From Aurantimicrobium minutum (GTDB taxonomy: Bacteria; Actinomycetota; Actinomycetes; Actinomycetales; Microbacteriaceae), in assembly GCF_029892845.1 (NCBI RefSeq), contig NZ_JARXVT010000005.1, positions 1 through 64,000 on the forward strand: DNA of 64,000 bases, in the 5' to 3' direction. The notes beneath the pieces are model-generated. The model had not been told where the DNA came from. It made no database searches and saw only the letters and a list, made by a program, of their open reading frames with translations. Shown here piece after piece: positions 1-8,000 of the stretch. The translations under genes and the position numbers were made by a program. Position 1 is the stretch's first letter. Every line of letters starts with the position of its first letter.

Positions 1-422
1 CGTTTGACTTGCTGACGAAGCTGGTCGGCTTCGTTGGCCGTTGCTGGACTCGTGGAAGAACCGACAGGTCTTCCTTTGGGTTTGGGCATCAAAGCCTCAT
101 CCCCACCTGCTCTCCATTGACGAGTCCACGTGGTCACGAGTTGAACAGAACGCAACTCAAACTCAGCCGCGAGTTCCATCTTTGTTGCGCCAGCAAGGAA
201 ACGTTCGACTACTTCCTTTTTGATTTCAAAAGGAAAAGAACTTTTGGTTTTACTCTCCACAAGACAAAGCCTGCCATGAAGCATCCACCTGCGATGGAAG
301 TGTTTGACCACAGCCGATGAAAATCCGTAACGGCTTGCGGCAGCAACATAACCGAGGCCGGATTCAAAGAGATCAACGAGCTGTTCTCGTTGAGAAGTTG
401 TGAGTGAACTAGATGGTTTCAA
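1..422 (-). CDS. IS3-family transposase OrfA (helix-turn-helix protein), 3' part missing
   Basis: The frame reads from a TTG at 422 (GGGGAG about 8 nt upstream) through the left edge with no stop, giving about 140 residues. The start is REQLVDLFESGLGYVAAASR, a first helix-turn-helix typical of IS150-like OrfA, and a second such unit follows (VERFLAGATKMELAAEF, then TTWTRQWRAGGDEALMPKPK). The KPKGRPVGSS stretch before the edge matches the linker ahead of the coiled-coil end of OrfA. In this family OrfA binds the element ends and is joined to the DDE OrfB by programmed frameshifting; neither the slippery site nor OrfB is visible here. No ATG is available near the start, so the TTG choice is moderately certain. 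Confidence 0.72.
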   Translation of the reverse strand, partial: MKPSSSLTTSQREQLVDLFESGLGYVAAASRYGFSSAVVKHFHRRWMLHGRLCLVESKTKSSFPFEIKKEVVERFLAGATKMELAAEFELRSVQLVTTWTRQWRAGGDEALMPKPKGRPVGSSTSPATANEADQLRQQVK

Positions 423-482
423 AGAAATACTCCCCAGAAATTGGAAACTGATTAATCAGTCCAACTTTTGGGGAGCAGTTCA
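1..482 (-). mobile_element. IS3-family insertion sequence, 5' end (truncated by window edge)
   Basis: Read on the reverse strand, the element starts near 482 with TGAACTGCTCCCCAAAAG, which resembles the terminal inverted repeats of IS3-family elements, followed at once by an OrfA reading frame that runs off the left edge. The other terminus, OrfB and any target duplication lie outside the window. The element sits about 37 bp downstream of the aldehyde dehydrogenase stop codon, so it would have landed in that gene's 3' flank. The family call rests on OrfA-like protein features and the terminus; the exact IS name is not determined. Confidence 0.75.
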
Positions 483-519
483 TATCGGCCAGGGAATCTT
501 TGGTAGCTCTATTTCTGAA

Positions 520-1890
520 TTACTTCAGAATGCGGATGAGCTTGCGGTTGACGAACTCTTCGATACCGAAGCGACCCAGTTCACGTCCAAAGCCCGAACG
601 CTTGATGCCACCGAAGGGAAGCTCAGGGCTGTCGAGGCCTACGCCGTTGACGTAAACCATGCCTGCTTCGATCTGGTTTGCTACGCGCATGACCTGTGCC
701 TTATCGGTGGAGAACAGGTAGGAACCCAAACCGAATGGAGTGTCGTTAGCCAACTCAACAGCTGCAGCTTCATCCTTCACCGAGTAGACAATGGCGACAG
801 GGCCAAAGAACTCTTCGTGGTGTGCGTCCATACCTGGCTTGACGTCAGTCAGGACAACACCGGAGAAGTAGGTACCGCTGCGGTCACCACGTGCGTGCAA
901 GGTTGCACCCTGCTTGACGGCGCGAGAGACCTGCTCTTCAAGACCGTCTGCTGCACCTGCAGAGGAGAGAGGACCAAGGTATGTGCCCTCGTCCATGGGG
1001 TTCGAAGGAGTCATCTCGAGCATCTTGGCGGTGAACTTCTCCAAGAACTCTGCGTAGAGGCTTTCGATCACGACAAAACGCTTGGCTGCGTTGCAGGCCT
1101 GAGCGTTGTTGTCGTTACGACCAGCGATAGCTGCCTCAACAGTGGCATCCATGTCGTCGGTGCTCAACAGGATGAAGGGGTCTGAACCGCCGAGCTCAAG
1201 AACAACCTTCTTGAGGTGACGACCTGCGGTTTCTGCCACAGCAGCACCGGCGCGCTCGGAACCGGTCAGGGAAACACCCTGAACGCGAGGATCTGCGATG
1301 ACGCCCTCGATCTGCTTCGAGTCTGCATACAGGTTCTGGTAGGCACCAGCGGGGAAGCCAGCGTCGTTGAAGATCTTCTCCATAGCGGCTGCCGACTCAG
1401 GGCACTGTGAAGCGTGCTTGAGCAAGATGGTGTTACCCAGAACAAGGTTGGGGCCGGCAAAGCGAGCTACCTGGTAGTAAGGGAAGTTCCAGGGCATGAT
1501 GCCCAGGAGCACACCGAGAGAAGAACGGCGGATGAAGGCTTCGCCTTCACCTTCGAACTCGGGGATGGCTTCGTCGGCGAGGAACTTCTCGCCGTTGGTG
1601 GCATAGAAAGAGTAGATGTCTGCGGTGAAGTCGACTTCACCGAGAGCCTGCTCGTAAGGCTTGCCCATCTCGCGAACGATCGTCTCTGCCAGCATCTCTC
1701 GACGGTCGCGGTGGAGCTGAGCAACCTTCTCGATCAATACTGAACGCTCAGCCACAGTGGTGGTCTTGGACCAGCCCTGGTGAGTTGTGTGTGCAGCGTC
1801 AATGGCTGCAGAAATCTGTGCATCTGAAGCTTGGGCGAAAGGCGTTCCAGCTTCTCCGGTTGCAGGGTTAGTAACGATGTAGTTGCTCAT
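520..1890 (-). CDS. gabD: NAD(P)-dependent aldehyde dehydrogenase, succinate-semialdehyde dehydrogenase type
   Basis: A 456-residue ALDH-superfamily enzyme that would oxidise an aldehyde such as succinate semialdehyde to the acid in the cytosol. The ALDH landmarks are all present: PWNFP near residue 135 (catalytic Asn), LLKHA near 158 (cofactor Lys), LELGGSDPF near 231 (general base Glu) and NAQACNAAKRF with the catalytic Cys near 266. The sequence resembles actinobacterial SSADH enzymes, but substrate cannot be fixed from sequence. ATG at 1890 is chosen over GTG at 1896 because AGGAG overlaps the GTG but sits 5 nt before the ATG. It is monocistronic, with the IS element just beyond its stop. 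Confidence 0.85.
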   Translation of the reverse strand: MSNYIVTNPATGEAGTPFAQASDAQISAAIDAAHTTHQGWSKTTTVAERSVLIEKVAQLHRDRREMLAETIVREMGKPYEQALGEVDFTADIYSFYATNGEKFLADEAIPEFEGEGEAFIRRSSLGVLLGIMPWNFPYYQVARFAGPNLVLGNTILLKHASQCPESAAAMEKIFNDAGFPAGAYQNLYADSKQIEGVIADPRVQGVSLTGSERAGAAVAETAGRHLKKVVLELGGSDPFILLSTDDMDATVEAAIAGRNDNNAQACNAAKRFVVIESLYAEFLEKFTAKMLEMTPSNPMDEGTYLGPLSSAGAADGLEEQVSRAVKQGATLHARGDRSGTYFSGVVLTDVKPGMDAHHEEFFGPVAIVYSVKDEAAAVELANDTPFGLGSYLFSTDKAQVMRVANQIEAGMVYVNGVGLDSPELPFGGIKRSGFGRELGRFGIEEFVNRKLIRILK

Positions 1891-1996
1891 ATCCACTCCT
1901 ATGTGGCACTAGATGGTGTTGATTCGATGATAACTGTTCGGCTCCTAATAGATATAGGGGGAGCAGATAGTCACAGCATTTTCTGGGCAAACAAAG

Positions 1997-2069
1997 TCCC
2001 CCCGGCAGGAATCGAACCTGCGACCAAGAGATTAGAAGGCTCTTGCTCTATCCACTGAGCTACGGAGGG
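1997..2069 (-). tRNA. tRNA-Arg (anticodon TCT)
   Basis: On the reverse strand a full cloverleaf is readable: acceptor CCCTCCG pairing with CGGGGGG (one G-U), D-arm TAGCTCAGTGGATAGAGCA, anticodon loop CTTCTAA (anticodon TCT) and T-arm GGTTCGATTCC. The discriminator is A. CCA is not encoded. Confidence 0.95.
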
Positions 2070-2114
2070 TTGGCTTACAAGTTTACCCGTCCAGAACTGT
2101 TACCCCACCCTCGG

Positions 2115-2120
2115 TATGGT
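2115..2120 (+). promoter_or_regulatory. -10 hexamer of a likely leaderless promoter
   Basis: TATGGT lies exactly 6 nt before the ATG at 2127 and there is no Shine-Dalgarno sequence, so transcription should begin at or next to the start codon. Confidence 0.6.
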
Positions 2121-2126
2121 TGAACT

Positions 2127-2468
2127 ATGGATGACGAAACTATCGAGGTAGTAGGCAAGATTACTCACACCTACCTCTTTGTCCTTCACACAGGTGAATC
2201 GGTCCACCGCAATATCGCTGTGAAGATGGTTGCCGAAGAGCTGGGCCTCATTGATGACACATCAAAGAAAGAACTCGTCGAGTTGGCTCAAGAAAAGCTG
2301 ATGCCCTTTCTCGATGTGTTACTCGAGTCCGGCTTCCTGCTCTCACGTCCTCAAAAAGAGGTCATGATTGCGCCCAAGGGTCTCGACGCCCTGATTGATA
2401 ACGAAGGTACGTTTGGGAAAGCGTTCCTCGAGGCACACATGCCACTCGCGCTCACTACCGAGCTATAG
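2127..2468 (+). CDS. Small protein of unknown function
   Basis: A 113-residue soluble acidic protein that I do not recognise. It has no signal peptide or membrane segment. The middle is helical and charged (MVAEELGLIDDTSKKELVEL), and the end (PKGLDALIDNEGTFGKAFLE) looks like a small alpha/beta or winged-helix-like fold, but no motif supports a function. The start is supported by TATGGT 6 nt upstream and no ribosome-binding site, as in other genes here. It is convergent with the EamA transporter gene, with stop codons directly abutting (2466-2468 and 2469-2471). Confidence 0.7.
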   Translation: MDDETIEVVGKITHTYLFVLHTGESVHRNIAVKMVAEELGLIDDTSKKELVELAQEKLMPFLDVLLESGFLLSRPQKEVMIAPKGLDALIDNEGTFGKAFLEAHMPLALTTEL

Positions 2469-3422
2469 CTAGTTCTTTCGGGTGGGAATTGCACCCGTTG
2501 ATATCGCGAGGTCAAGGTCAACGACCTTGCCACCTCGTGCAGTCTGAGCCAAGATGATGCCCGCAGTGACAATCAGTGCACCCAGGATTTGAATCAAACT
2601 CAGGGATTCTCCGAGCCACAGCCACGCCACGATGAAGGCAAAGATCACTTCAGACGAGGCGACAATGCCGGCAGAGGTGGCGCTGAGCAAGCTCAGTGAC
2701 TTGAAAGACATGTAGAACGCTACGAAAGACCCCATTGTGAGGATCCAGAGCAGGGGTGCCCACAGCGGAACATAGACGGCTGCAAGTGATCCAGTTAACG
2801 AGATGGACTTGCTGAACATAGTGAAGTCCATGTCTTGCCAGCCGCTTAAGAAAAACCAGAACAGCGAAGCGAACAGCATTGACCAGAATGTCATCGCCAC
2901 AACGTTCATACCCTTAAGGGCACGTTCACCGATTAGGAAGTAGATCGTGTAGGAAGCTGCTGCAATGAGGGCAAAGATCATGCCCAGGCCATCAACACTC
3001 GAATTCCACATCTCGGCCACAATGCCCAAGCCAATGAGCACCAAGACAATGGCCACCCAGAGCCTGGCGCGAACTTGTTCTTTGAAAAAGAACCGCGCAA
3101 TAACGGCGACAGCAAGCACGGCCAAGTATTCGAAAAGCAGTGCGATTCCTACAGGGATGCGTTCAATTGCGAGTGCATAGAACCACTGCAACATCGCCAC
3201 GCCCAGGACACCCAGTGCTGCCATGGCTAATAAGCGCTTGAAGCCAATTTTGAAGGCAGAGCGCTCGGTGAATAACAACACGATGCCGGCGACCACCATG
3301 GTTGCTGTGGCGCGGAAGAAGGTCATCTGGGCTGCGGTGACGCCCTCGGAGAGGACGAGTTTGACCACGCTTCCGTTCGAACCGAACAAGAGCGCGGCCA
3401 GGAAGCCAATGATGTAACCCAT
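2469..3422 (-). CDS. EamA-family (DMT) transporter
   Basis: A 317-residue integral membrane protein with about ten hydrophobic segments in two five-helix halves, the layout of EamA/RhaT drug/metabolite exporters in the cytoplasmic membrane. The start (MGYIIGFLAALLFGSNGSVVK) is typical of the first EamA helix, and the second half restarts near residue 155 (GMIFALIAAASYTIYFL). Members export amino acids, nucleosides or drugs; the substrate cannot be told here. The short tail after the last helix is soluble. Upstream, TAGATT lies 9 nt before the ATG, so the mRNA leader is very short or absent. Confidence 0.85.
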   Translation of the reverse strand: MGYIIGFLAALLFGSNGSVVKLVLSEGVTAAQMTFFRATATMVVAGIVLLFTERSAFKIGFKRLLAMAALGVLGVAMLQWFYALAIERIPVGIALLFEYLAVLAVAVIARFFFKEQVRARLWVAIVLVLIGLGIVAEMWNSSVDGLGMIFALIAAASYTIYFLIGERALKGMNVVAMTFWSMLFASLFWFFLSGWQDMDFTMFSKSISLTGSLAAVYVPLWAPLLWILTMGSFVAFYMSFKSLSLLSATSAGIVASSEVIFAFIVAWLWLGESLSLIQILGALIVTAGIILAQTARGGKVVDLDLAISTGAIPTRKN

Positions 3423-3480
3423 AACGTTTCTAATCTAACGAACAATGGCCCCCATGCTGGGGGCCATTGAGGGTAAATAC

Positions 3481-4569
3481 CTAGAACTTGGCGTTGAGCC
3501 AGGTTCGTGCCTCGTCCACACTGCTCTGTGGCAGTGAGAAGTGGTCATCGTTGGGGTAGGTCGAGGAGCTAATGTCTCCACCGAGTGCCGTAATTGCATC
3601 GATGTATCCCAGCTGCCAGGGCAGTGGACATGGACCATTGGGGTCCTGTCCGTCAATGAGTACCAGCACTGGAGCGATCGGCTTCACACGAGCAGCAGAG
3701 GCCTCGATGAAAGCGGGAAGCCAGATGGGGAGTTTCTCCTTCTTGACGTCCAGGATTGCACCCTGGTGCTTCCAGGCGCGCACGAGAATATCGCTCAAGT
3801 GGTGAACGGGGGCAGTGTTGTAGTTCTCTTGGAAAATTTGCTTGCCCAGGGGAGTGAACACGTCATCGAGGGACAGTGTGTCCGGGAAAGCAGCAGTCAT
3901 TGAGGCAAGCATCATGTACATGTGGCCATCCGGAGGAGTGGGTGTTCCGGTGCCGGCAAGTGCTGCCTGAGTCTCAGGAAGCTTGACGGCTACTCCTGGA
4001 ACGCCGGGAGACATGGCAACAGTTCCGACAAGTTCCAGATCGCCATAGGCAGCTGCGTCGAGTTCAGCTGCTGCAGCTGACGTTCCGCCACCCTGGGACC
4101 AACCAATGCAGCCAAACTTGGTTCCAATACCAAGATCCATCTCGCGAGCAGCATGAACAATGTTCACGGCGTCCAGTGCATTGGTGCGGTTCACGGTGTA
4201 TTGGTGAACTCCGGGAGTACCAAGACCCTGGTAGTCGGTTGCGACAACAACCCAACCTTCATCAAGGAACTTCTGAAGTCCCGGGATACCGTAGTCAATC
4301 TGAGTCGTAGAACCGGAATCAAAGTAGCTCACCAATTCGCGTGCAGGGTCTGGTTGTGCCGAAGGGCAACCGGCATCGCCGATACCGGTCGTGCCATGCG
4401 CCCACGAAAGAACCTTGCGGTCATTTCCAGCAACACTGGGGGTGATGACAAGACCTGTGGACTCGGTCTTCTTGCCATGCAGATCGGTCGAGTTGTAGTG
4501 AATGCGGTAAGCGACAGCATTCTTGATTGACGTTTCAATCTTTTCGCTCGTCAGCAGAAAAGTACTCAT
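3481..4569 (-). CDS. Alpha/beta hydrolase of the secretory lipase family
   Basis: A 362-residue alpha/beta hydrolase resembling the LIP (secretory lipase) family. The nucleophile elbow is GWSQGGG (Ser near residue 169), preceded by the oxyanion-region motif SWAHGTTG near residue 54; the acidic and His members are probably in LVLIDGQDPNGP and the final DDHFSLPQS. It would cleave ester bonds of lipids or small esters. No clear N-terminal signal peptide is visible, unlike many family members, so it may be cytosolic or exported another way. A ribosome-binding site AAGGGG precedes the ATG. It is divergent from msrA. Confidence 0.8.
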   Translation of the reverse strand: MSTFLLTSEKIETSIKNAVAYRIHYNSTDLHGKKTESTGLVITPSVAGNDRKVLSWAHGTTGIGDAGCPSAQPDPARELVSYFDSGSTTQIDYGIPGLQKFLDEGWVVVATDYQGLGTPGVHQYTVNRTNALDAVNIVHAAREMDLGIGTKFGCIGWSQGGGTSAAAAELDAAAYGDLELVGTVAMSPGVPGVAVKLPETQAALAGTGTPTPPDGHMYMMLASMTAAFPDTLSLDDVFTPLGKQIFQENYNTAPVHHLSDILVRAWKHQGAILDVKKEKLPIWLPAFIEASAARVKPIAPVLVLIDGQDPNGPCPLPWQLGYIDAITALGGDISSSTYPNDDHFSLPQSSVDEARTWLNAKF

Positions 4570-4595
4570 GTGTATCCCCTTGGCTCAGATGTCTC

Positions 4596-4601
4596 TAATC
4601 T
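4596..4601 (+). promoter_or_regulatory. -10 hexamer of a likely leaderless promoter for msrA
   Basis: TAATCT ends exactly 6 nt before the msrA ATG at 4608 and no ribosome-binding site is present. Confidence 0.6.
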
Positions 4602-4607
4602 AGAGCC

Positions 4608-5132
4608 ATGACAACTTTCGTAGTAGCTGGTGGCTGTTTCTGGTGTTTAGATGCGGTCTACCGCAGTCTCAATGGCGTCTCTGATGTCATTTCCGGATAT
4701 GCCGGAGGAGAGAAGCCCAACCCTACATATGAAGAAGTGTGCACCGGCACTACCGGCCACGCTGAAGTCGTCAAAGTTGTCTTTGACGAGGCAGTTATTC
4801 CTGCAGAGGTCATCTTGGATGTGTTCTTCACTCTGCATGATCCACGCCAGCTCAACCGTCAAGGTAATGACGTGGGAACCCAGTATCGCTCCGCCATGTT
4901 CTATGACGGCGAAGCACAGAAAGAACTCTTCCAAGCATCCATTGATCGCGCCAACGAGTACTGGGGTGGGGGACTGGTCACCACTCTTGAGCCCCTGGGC
5001 GAGTTCTTTGACGCAGAGGAATATCACCAGAACTTCTTTGCCCGTAACCCTGGGCAGGGCTACTGCCTTGCCGTTGCTGTGCCTAAGGTCAACAAGGTTC
5101 GCGCCTCGTTCGCGAGCTACATCAAGGACTAA
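4608..5132 (+). CDS. msrA: Peptide-methionine (S)-S-oxide reductase
   Basis: MsrA reduces methionine-S-sulfoxide in proteins and free methionine, using thioredoxin-derived electrons. The 174-residue protein has the catalytic GGCFWCLDAVY motif at residues 8-18 (nucleophilic Cys10), the sulfoxide-binding GYAGG, HAEVV and HDPRQLNRQGNDVGTQYRS segments, and the C-terminal region EEYHQNFFARNPGQGYC, whose Cys can act as the resolving residue. Length is normal for the short MsrA class. The -10 hexamer 6 nt before the ATG suggests a leaderless transcript. Confidence 0.95.
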   Translation: MTTFVVAGGCFWCLDAVYRSLNGVSDVISGYAGGEKPNPTYEEVCTGTTGHAEVVKVVFDEAVIPAEVILDVFFTLHDPRQLNRQGNDVGTQYRSAMFYDGEAQKELFQASIDRANEYWGGGLVTTLEPLGEFFDAEEYHQNFFARNPGQGYCLAVAVPKVNKVRASFASYIKD

Positions 5133-5257
5133 TTTCTCCTAGTCCTCCACAGGGCTATGTCTTTCGTCATTCGCCTCAGATGAGGGTGACCTTGTGCTGC
5201 CTTGGATTGATCTGACGCATTCTTCGTTCACGTATTCACGAACGAAAGGACGTCATC

Positions 5258-5728
5258 ATGACGGACAACATCACCCTCACCGGATTGGTTGCGACCACTC
5301 CGCGTCACCTCACTACAAGCGAGGGACTCGCCATCACGAGTTTCCGTCTGGCTTCCAGCCAGCGTCGCTTTGATCGAGCGAGCAACCGCTGGGTTGATGG
5401 CGACACCAATTGGTACACCGTCTCTAGTTTCCGCTCGCTTGCTGAAAATGCGGCAACCTCTGTGTCCAAAGGAGATCGCGTCATCGTGACGGGAAAGCTG
5501 CGCATTCGAGATTGGGAAAACACCGATCGCTCCGGCACAACAGTTGAAGTTGAAGCTGAAGCGCTGGGTCATGACCTCAGCTGGGGTATTTCTTCCTACA
5601 CCCGTAACTCGTCCTCATCAGAGGTTTCCTCTGTCGCTGAAGATGACTGGGGTGGAATTCCTGACAAAGATGGCGACGAAGAGGACCTTCCTCTTGCAGC
5701 CAAAGGTCGCAAGAAGGTTGCCGCATAG
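5258..5728 (+). CDS. ssb: Single-stranded DNA-binding protein paralogue
   Basis: A 156-residue protein with an OB-fold SSB domain over about residues 1-110 (MTDNITLTGLVATTPRHLTT, then FRLASSQRRFDRASNRWVDG and TNWYTVSSFRSLAENAATSV). It should coat single-stranded DNA. The C-terminal third is short and ends in GRKKVAA; the DDDIPF-like acidic tip through which the main replication SSB recruits partners is absent, although a DEED cluster precedes the end. It therefore looks like a second, accessory SSB rather than the one co-transcribed with rpsF/rpsR. GAAAGGA supplies the ribosome-binding site, and a small hairpin (5223-5246) overlaps it. A terminator follows. Confidence 0.88.
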   Translation: MTDNITLTGLVATTPRHLTTSEGLAITSFRLASSQRRFDRASNRWVDGDTNWYTVSSFRSLAENAATSVSKGDRVIVTGKLRIRDWENTDRSGTTVEVEAEALGHDLSWGISSYTRNSSSSEVSSVAEDDWGGIPDKDGDEEDLPLAAKGRKKVAA

Positions 5729-5757
5729 CTTCTAAGCCGTGCTTGGAGTTAAAACTC

Positions 5758-5788
5758 AGAACGCCCCCTTTAGACTTGGGGGCGTTCT
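5758..5788 (+). terminator. Rho-independent terminator after ssb
   Basis: AGAACGCCCCC (5758-5768) pairs perfectly with GGGGGCGTTCT (5778-5788), an 11-bp GC-rich stem with a 9-nt loop. The downstream T-run is weak. Confidence 0.8.
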
Positions 5789-5812
5789 GTCGTTATGGAA
5801 GAAAGGGGAGTC

Positions 5813-6292
5813 GTGAACACTCGCGTTATTGCCGCCGCACTTGCTCTTTCCAGCGTTTTCGCCCTTTCTGCCTGCGCAACGACCGCCACTGCTCCTGATG
5901 ATCAGAAGAACTCAACAGCAACAGCAACGACCACAGAAACTAGTAAGCCAGCACAAGACCCCGTGCTTCTGCCCAACGGCAGCGCAAAAGACAACTTGTA
6001 TTACTTCACGTGGGTGATTGAGAAAACCCTTGCTGCAGATCCTGCAGCAGATTCCTTTGCTGTTGCACAAGCAGTTGGTGCTGCTGGCTTTGATCCGGCC
6101 ACTGTGCAGTTCACTTTCTCGCGCACTGCCGCAGGTTTAGCTGCCGACACTTCTGAAGTTGCAGTTCAATTTGGTGGGCAATGTCTGATTGGCCAGTTTG
6201 GCCCTGTCGCGCCCAAGGTCATCTCACGAGTGTTGCCGGTTTTGGCCACAGGTGGATGTCTTCTTGGAACGGAAGTTCAGAGCCTGGGCTAA
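5813..6292 (+). CDS. Small secreted lipoprotein of unknown function
   Basis: A 159-residue protein with a type II signal peptide (NTRVIAAALALSSVFALSAC): basic start, hydrophobic core, lipobox LSAC, mature Cys near residue 22. A Thr/Ala-rich linker follows, then a folded domain of about 110 residues with two Cys (GGQCLIG and GGCLLGT) that may form a disulfide. It should be lipid-anchored on the outer face of the membrane. GTG at 5813 is preferred over ATG at 5795 because GAAAGGGGAG lies just before it and the signal peptide then starts properly. Similar lipoproteins accompany ettA in related actinobacteria; the function is unknown. Confidence 0.75.
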   Translation: MNTRVIAAALALSSVFALSACATTATAPDDQKNSTATATTTETSKPAQDPVLLPNGSAKDNLYYFTWVIEKTLAADPAADSFAVAQAVGAAGFDPATVQFTFSRTAAGLAADTSEVAVQFGGQCLIGQFGPVAPKVISRVLPVLATGGCLLGTEVQSLG

Positions 6293-6296
6293 CACC

Positions 6297-6302
6297 TAGA
6301 AT
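6297..6302 (+). promoter_or_regulatory. -10 hexamer of a likely leaderless promoter for ettA
   Basis: TAGAAT, then the 6-nt spacer TGAGCC, then the ATG at 6309. No Shine-Dalgarno sequence is seen. Confidence 0.6.
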
Positions 6303-6308
6303 TGAGCC

Positions 6309-7991
6309 ATGGCTGAGTTCATTTATTCCATGGTTCGTGCCCGCAAGGCAGTGGGCGACAAGCTCATTCTCGATGACGTCACAATGTCGTTCTTCCCTGG
6401 CGCCAAGATTGGTGTCGTTGGACCCAACGGTGCTGGTAAGTCGACCATTTTGAAGATCATGGCGGGACTCGACACCCCCTCTAACGGTGAAGCCAAACTC
6501 AGCGCTGGATACTCGGTGGGCATCCTGATGCAAGAGCCTGTACTTGATGAGACCAAGACTGTTTTGCAGAACGTGCAGGACGGCGTTGGCGAAATCATGG
6601 GCAAGATCAATCGTTTCAACGAGATCTCTGCCGCCATGGGTGAGCCCGATGCAGACTTTGACACCCTTCTCGCTGAGATGGGCACCCTCCAGGAAGATAT
6701 TGACGCAGCAAACGGCTGGGACCTTGATTCTCAGCTTGCACAGGCCATGGACGCCCTCCGTTGCCCTCCCGGAGACTGGCCCGTAGACAAGCTCTCTGGT
6801 GGAGAAAAGCGTCGTGTTGCGCTCTGCAAGCTCTTGTTGCAAAAGCCTGACCTGTTGCTCCTCGATGAGCCCACTAACCACCTCGATGCGGAGTCTGTGC
6901 TCTGGCTCGAGCAGCACCTATCCAAGTACCCCGGCGCTGTCCTTGCCGTCACACACGACCGTTACTTCCTCGACCACGTCGCTGAGTGGATCGCCGAAGT
7001 TGACCGCGGTCACCTCTACCCCTACGAGGGTAACTACTCCACCTACCTCGAGAAGAAGCGTGAGCGTCTTGAGGTACAGGGCAAGAAGGACGCCAAGCTT
7101 GCTCGTCGTCTCTCAGAAGAACTCGACTGGGTTCGCTCGAACGCCAAGGGTCGCCAGGCAAAGTCCAAGGCACGTCTGGCACGTTACGAAGAGATGGCTG
7201 CGGAGGCTGAAAAGACCCGCAAGCTCGACTTTGAAGAAATTGTTATTCCTGCAGGTCCTCGTTTGGGTTCTGTCGTTCTTGAGGTCAAGAACCTCAAGAA
7301 GGGCTTCGGTGATCGCACGTTGATTGACGGCCTGTCTTTCTCGTTGCCCCGTAACGGCATCGTCGGCATCATCGGTCCCAACGGTGCTGGTAAGTCGACC
7401 CTGTTCAAGACCATTGTGGGTTTGGAAGAGGCAGATGGTGGTGAAGTCAAGATTGGTGAAACCGTCAAGATTTCCTACGTTGACCAGAGCCGTGGCGGCA
7501 TTGACCCCAACCTCAACCTCTGGGAAGTTGTTTCAGACGGTCTGGACTTCATCCAGGTCGGAAACGTCGAAATCCCCAGCCGCGCGTATGTCTCCACCTT
7601 CGGATTCAAGGGGCCAGACCAGCAGAAGAAGGCGGGTGTGCTCTCCGGTGGTGAGCGCAACCGCTTGAACTTGGCGCTAACCCTCAAGCAGGGTGGAAAC
7701 CTTCTCCTGCTCGATGAGCCCACAAACGACTTGGACGTGGAAACTCTTGGAAGCCTTGAGAACGCTTTGCTCGAGTTCCCCGGTTGTGCTGTGGTCATCA
7801 CACACGACCGGTGGTTCCTTGACCGCATTGCGACCCACATCCTTGCCTACGAAGGCACGGACGAGAACCCCAGCTACTGGCACTGGTTCGAGGGCAACTT
7901 CGAGTCGTACGAAGAAAACAAGATCGAGCGCCTCGGTGCCGATGCGGCTAAGCCACACAGCAGCACCTACCGCAAGCTCACCCGCGACTAG
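6309..7991 (+). CDS. ettA: Energy-dependent translational throttle protein EttA (ABC-F ATPase)
   Basis: A cytosolic ABC-F protein with two ATPase cassettes and no membrane domain. EttA binds the ribosomal E site and gates the first elongation step according to the ATP/ADP ratio. The 560-residue protein has Walker A GPNGAGKST twice (near residues 38 and 357), signature motifs LSGGEKRRVAL and LSGGERNRLNL, and Walker B LLLLDEPTNHLD and LLLLDEPTNDLD. Between them lie the arm and the charged coiled-coil linker typical of EttA (YLEKKRERLEVQGKKDAK). The C-terminus ends near a YRKLTRD tail as in the family. The thioesterase gene follows after 9 nt and is probably co-transcribed. Confidence 0.96.
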   Translation: MAEFIYSMVRARKAVGDKLILDDVTMSFFPGAKIGVVGPNGAGKSTILKIMAGLDTPSNGEAKLSAGYSVGILMQEPVLDETKTVLQNVQDGVGEIMGKINRFNEISAAMGEPDADFDTLLAEMGTLQEDIDAANGWDLDSQLAQAMDALRCPPGDWPVDKLSGGEKRRVALCKLLLQKPDLLLLDEPTNHLDAESVLWLEQHLSKYPGAVLAVTHDRYFLDHVAEWIAEVDRGHLYPYEGNYSTYLEKKRERLEVQGKKDAKLARRLSEELDWVRSNAKGRQAKSKARLARYEEMAAEAEKTRKLDFEEIVIPAGPRLGSVVLEVKNLKKGFGDRTLIDGLSFSLPRNGIVGIIGPNGAGKSTLFKTIVGLEEADGGEVKIGETVKISYVDQSRGGIDPNLNLWEVVSDGLDFIQVGNVEIPSRAYVSTFGFKGPDQQKKAGVLSGGERNRLNLALTLKQGGNLLLLDEPTNDLDVETLGSLENALLEFPGCAVVITHDRWFLDRIATHILAYEGTDENPSYWHWFEGNFESYEENKIERLGADAAKPHSSTYRKLTRD

Positions 7992-8000
7992 GACATGACA

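Noticed and set aside
5795-6292. ATG at 5795 as the start of the lipoprotein
   Set aside because: It would place the ribosome-binding site inside the coding region; GTG 5813 gives a proper signal peptide and spacing.
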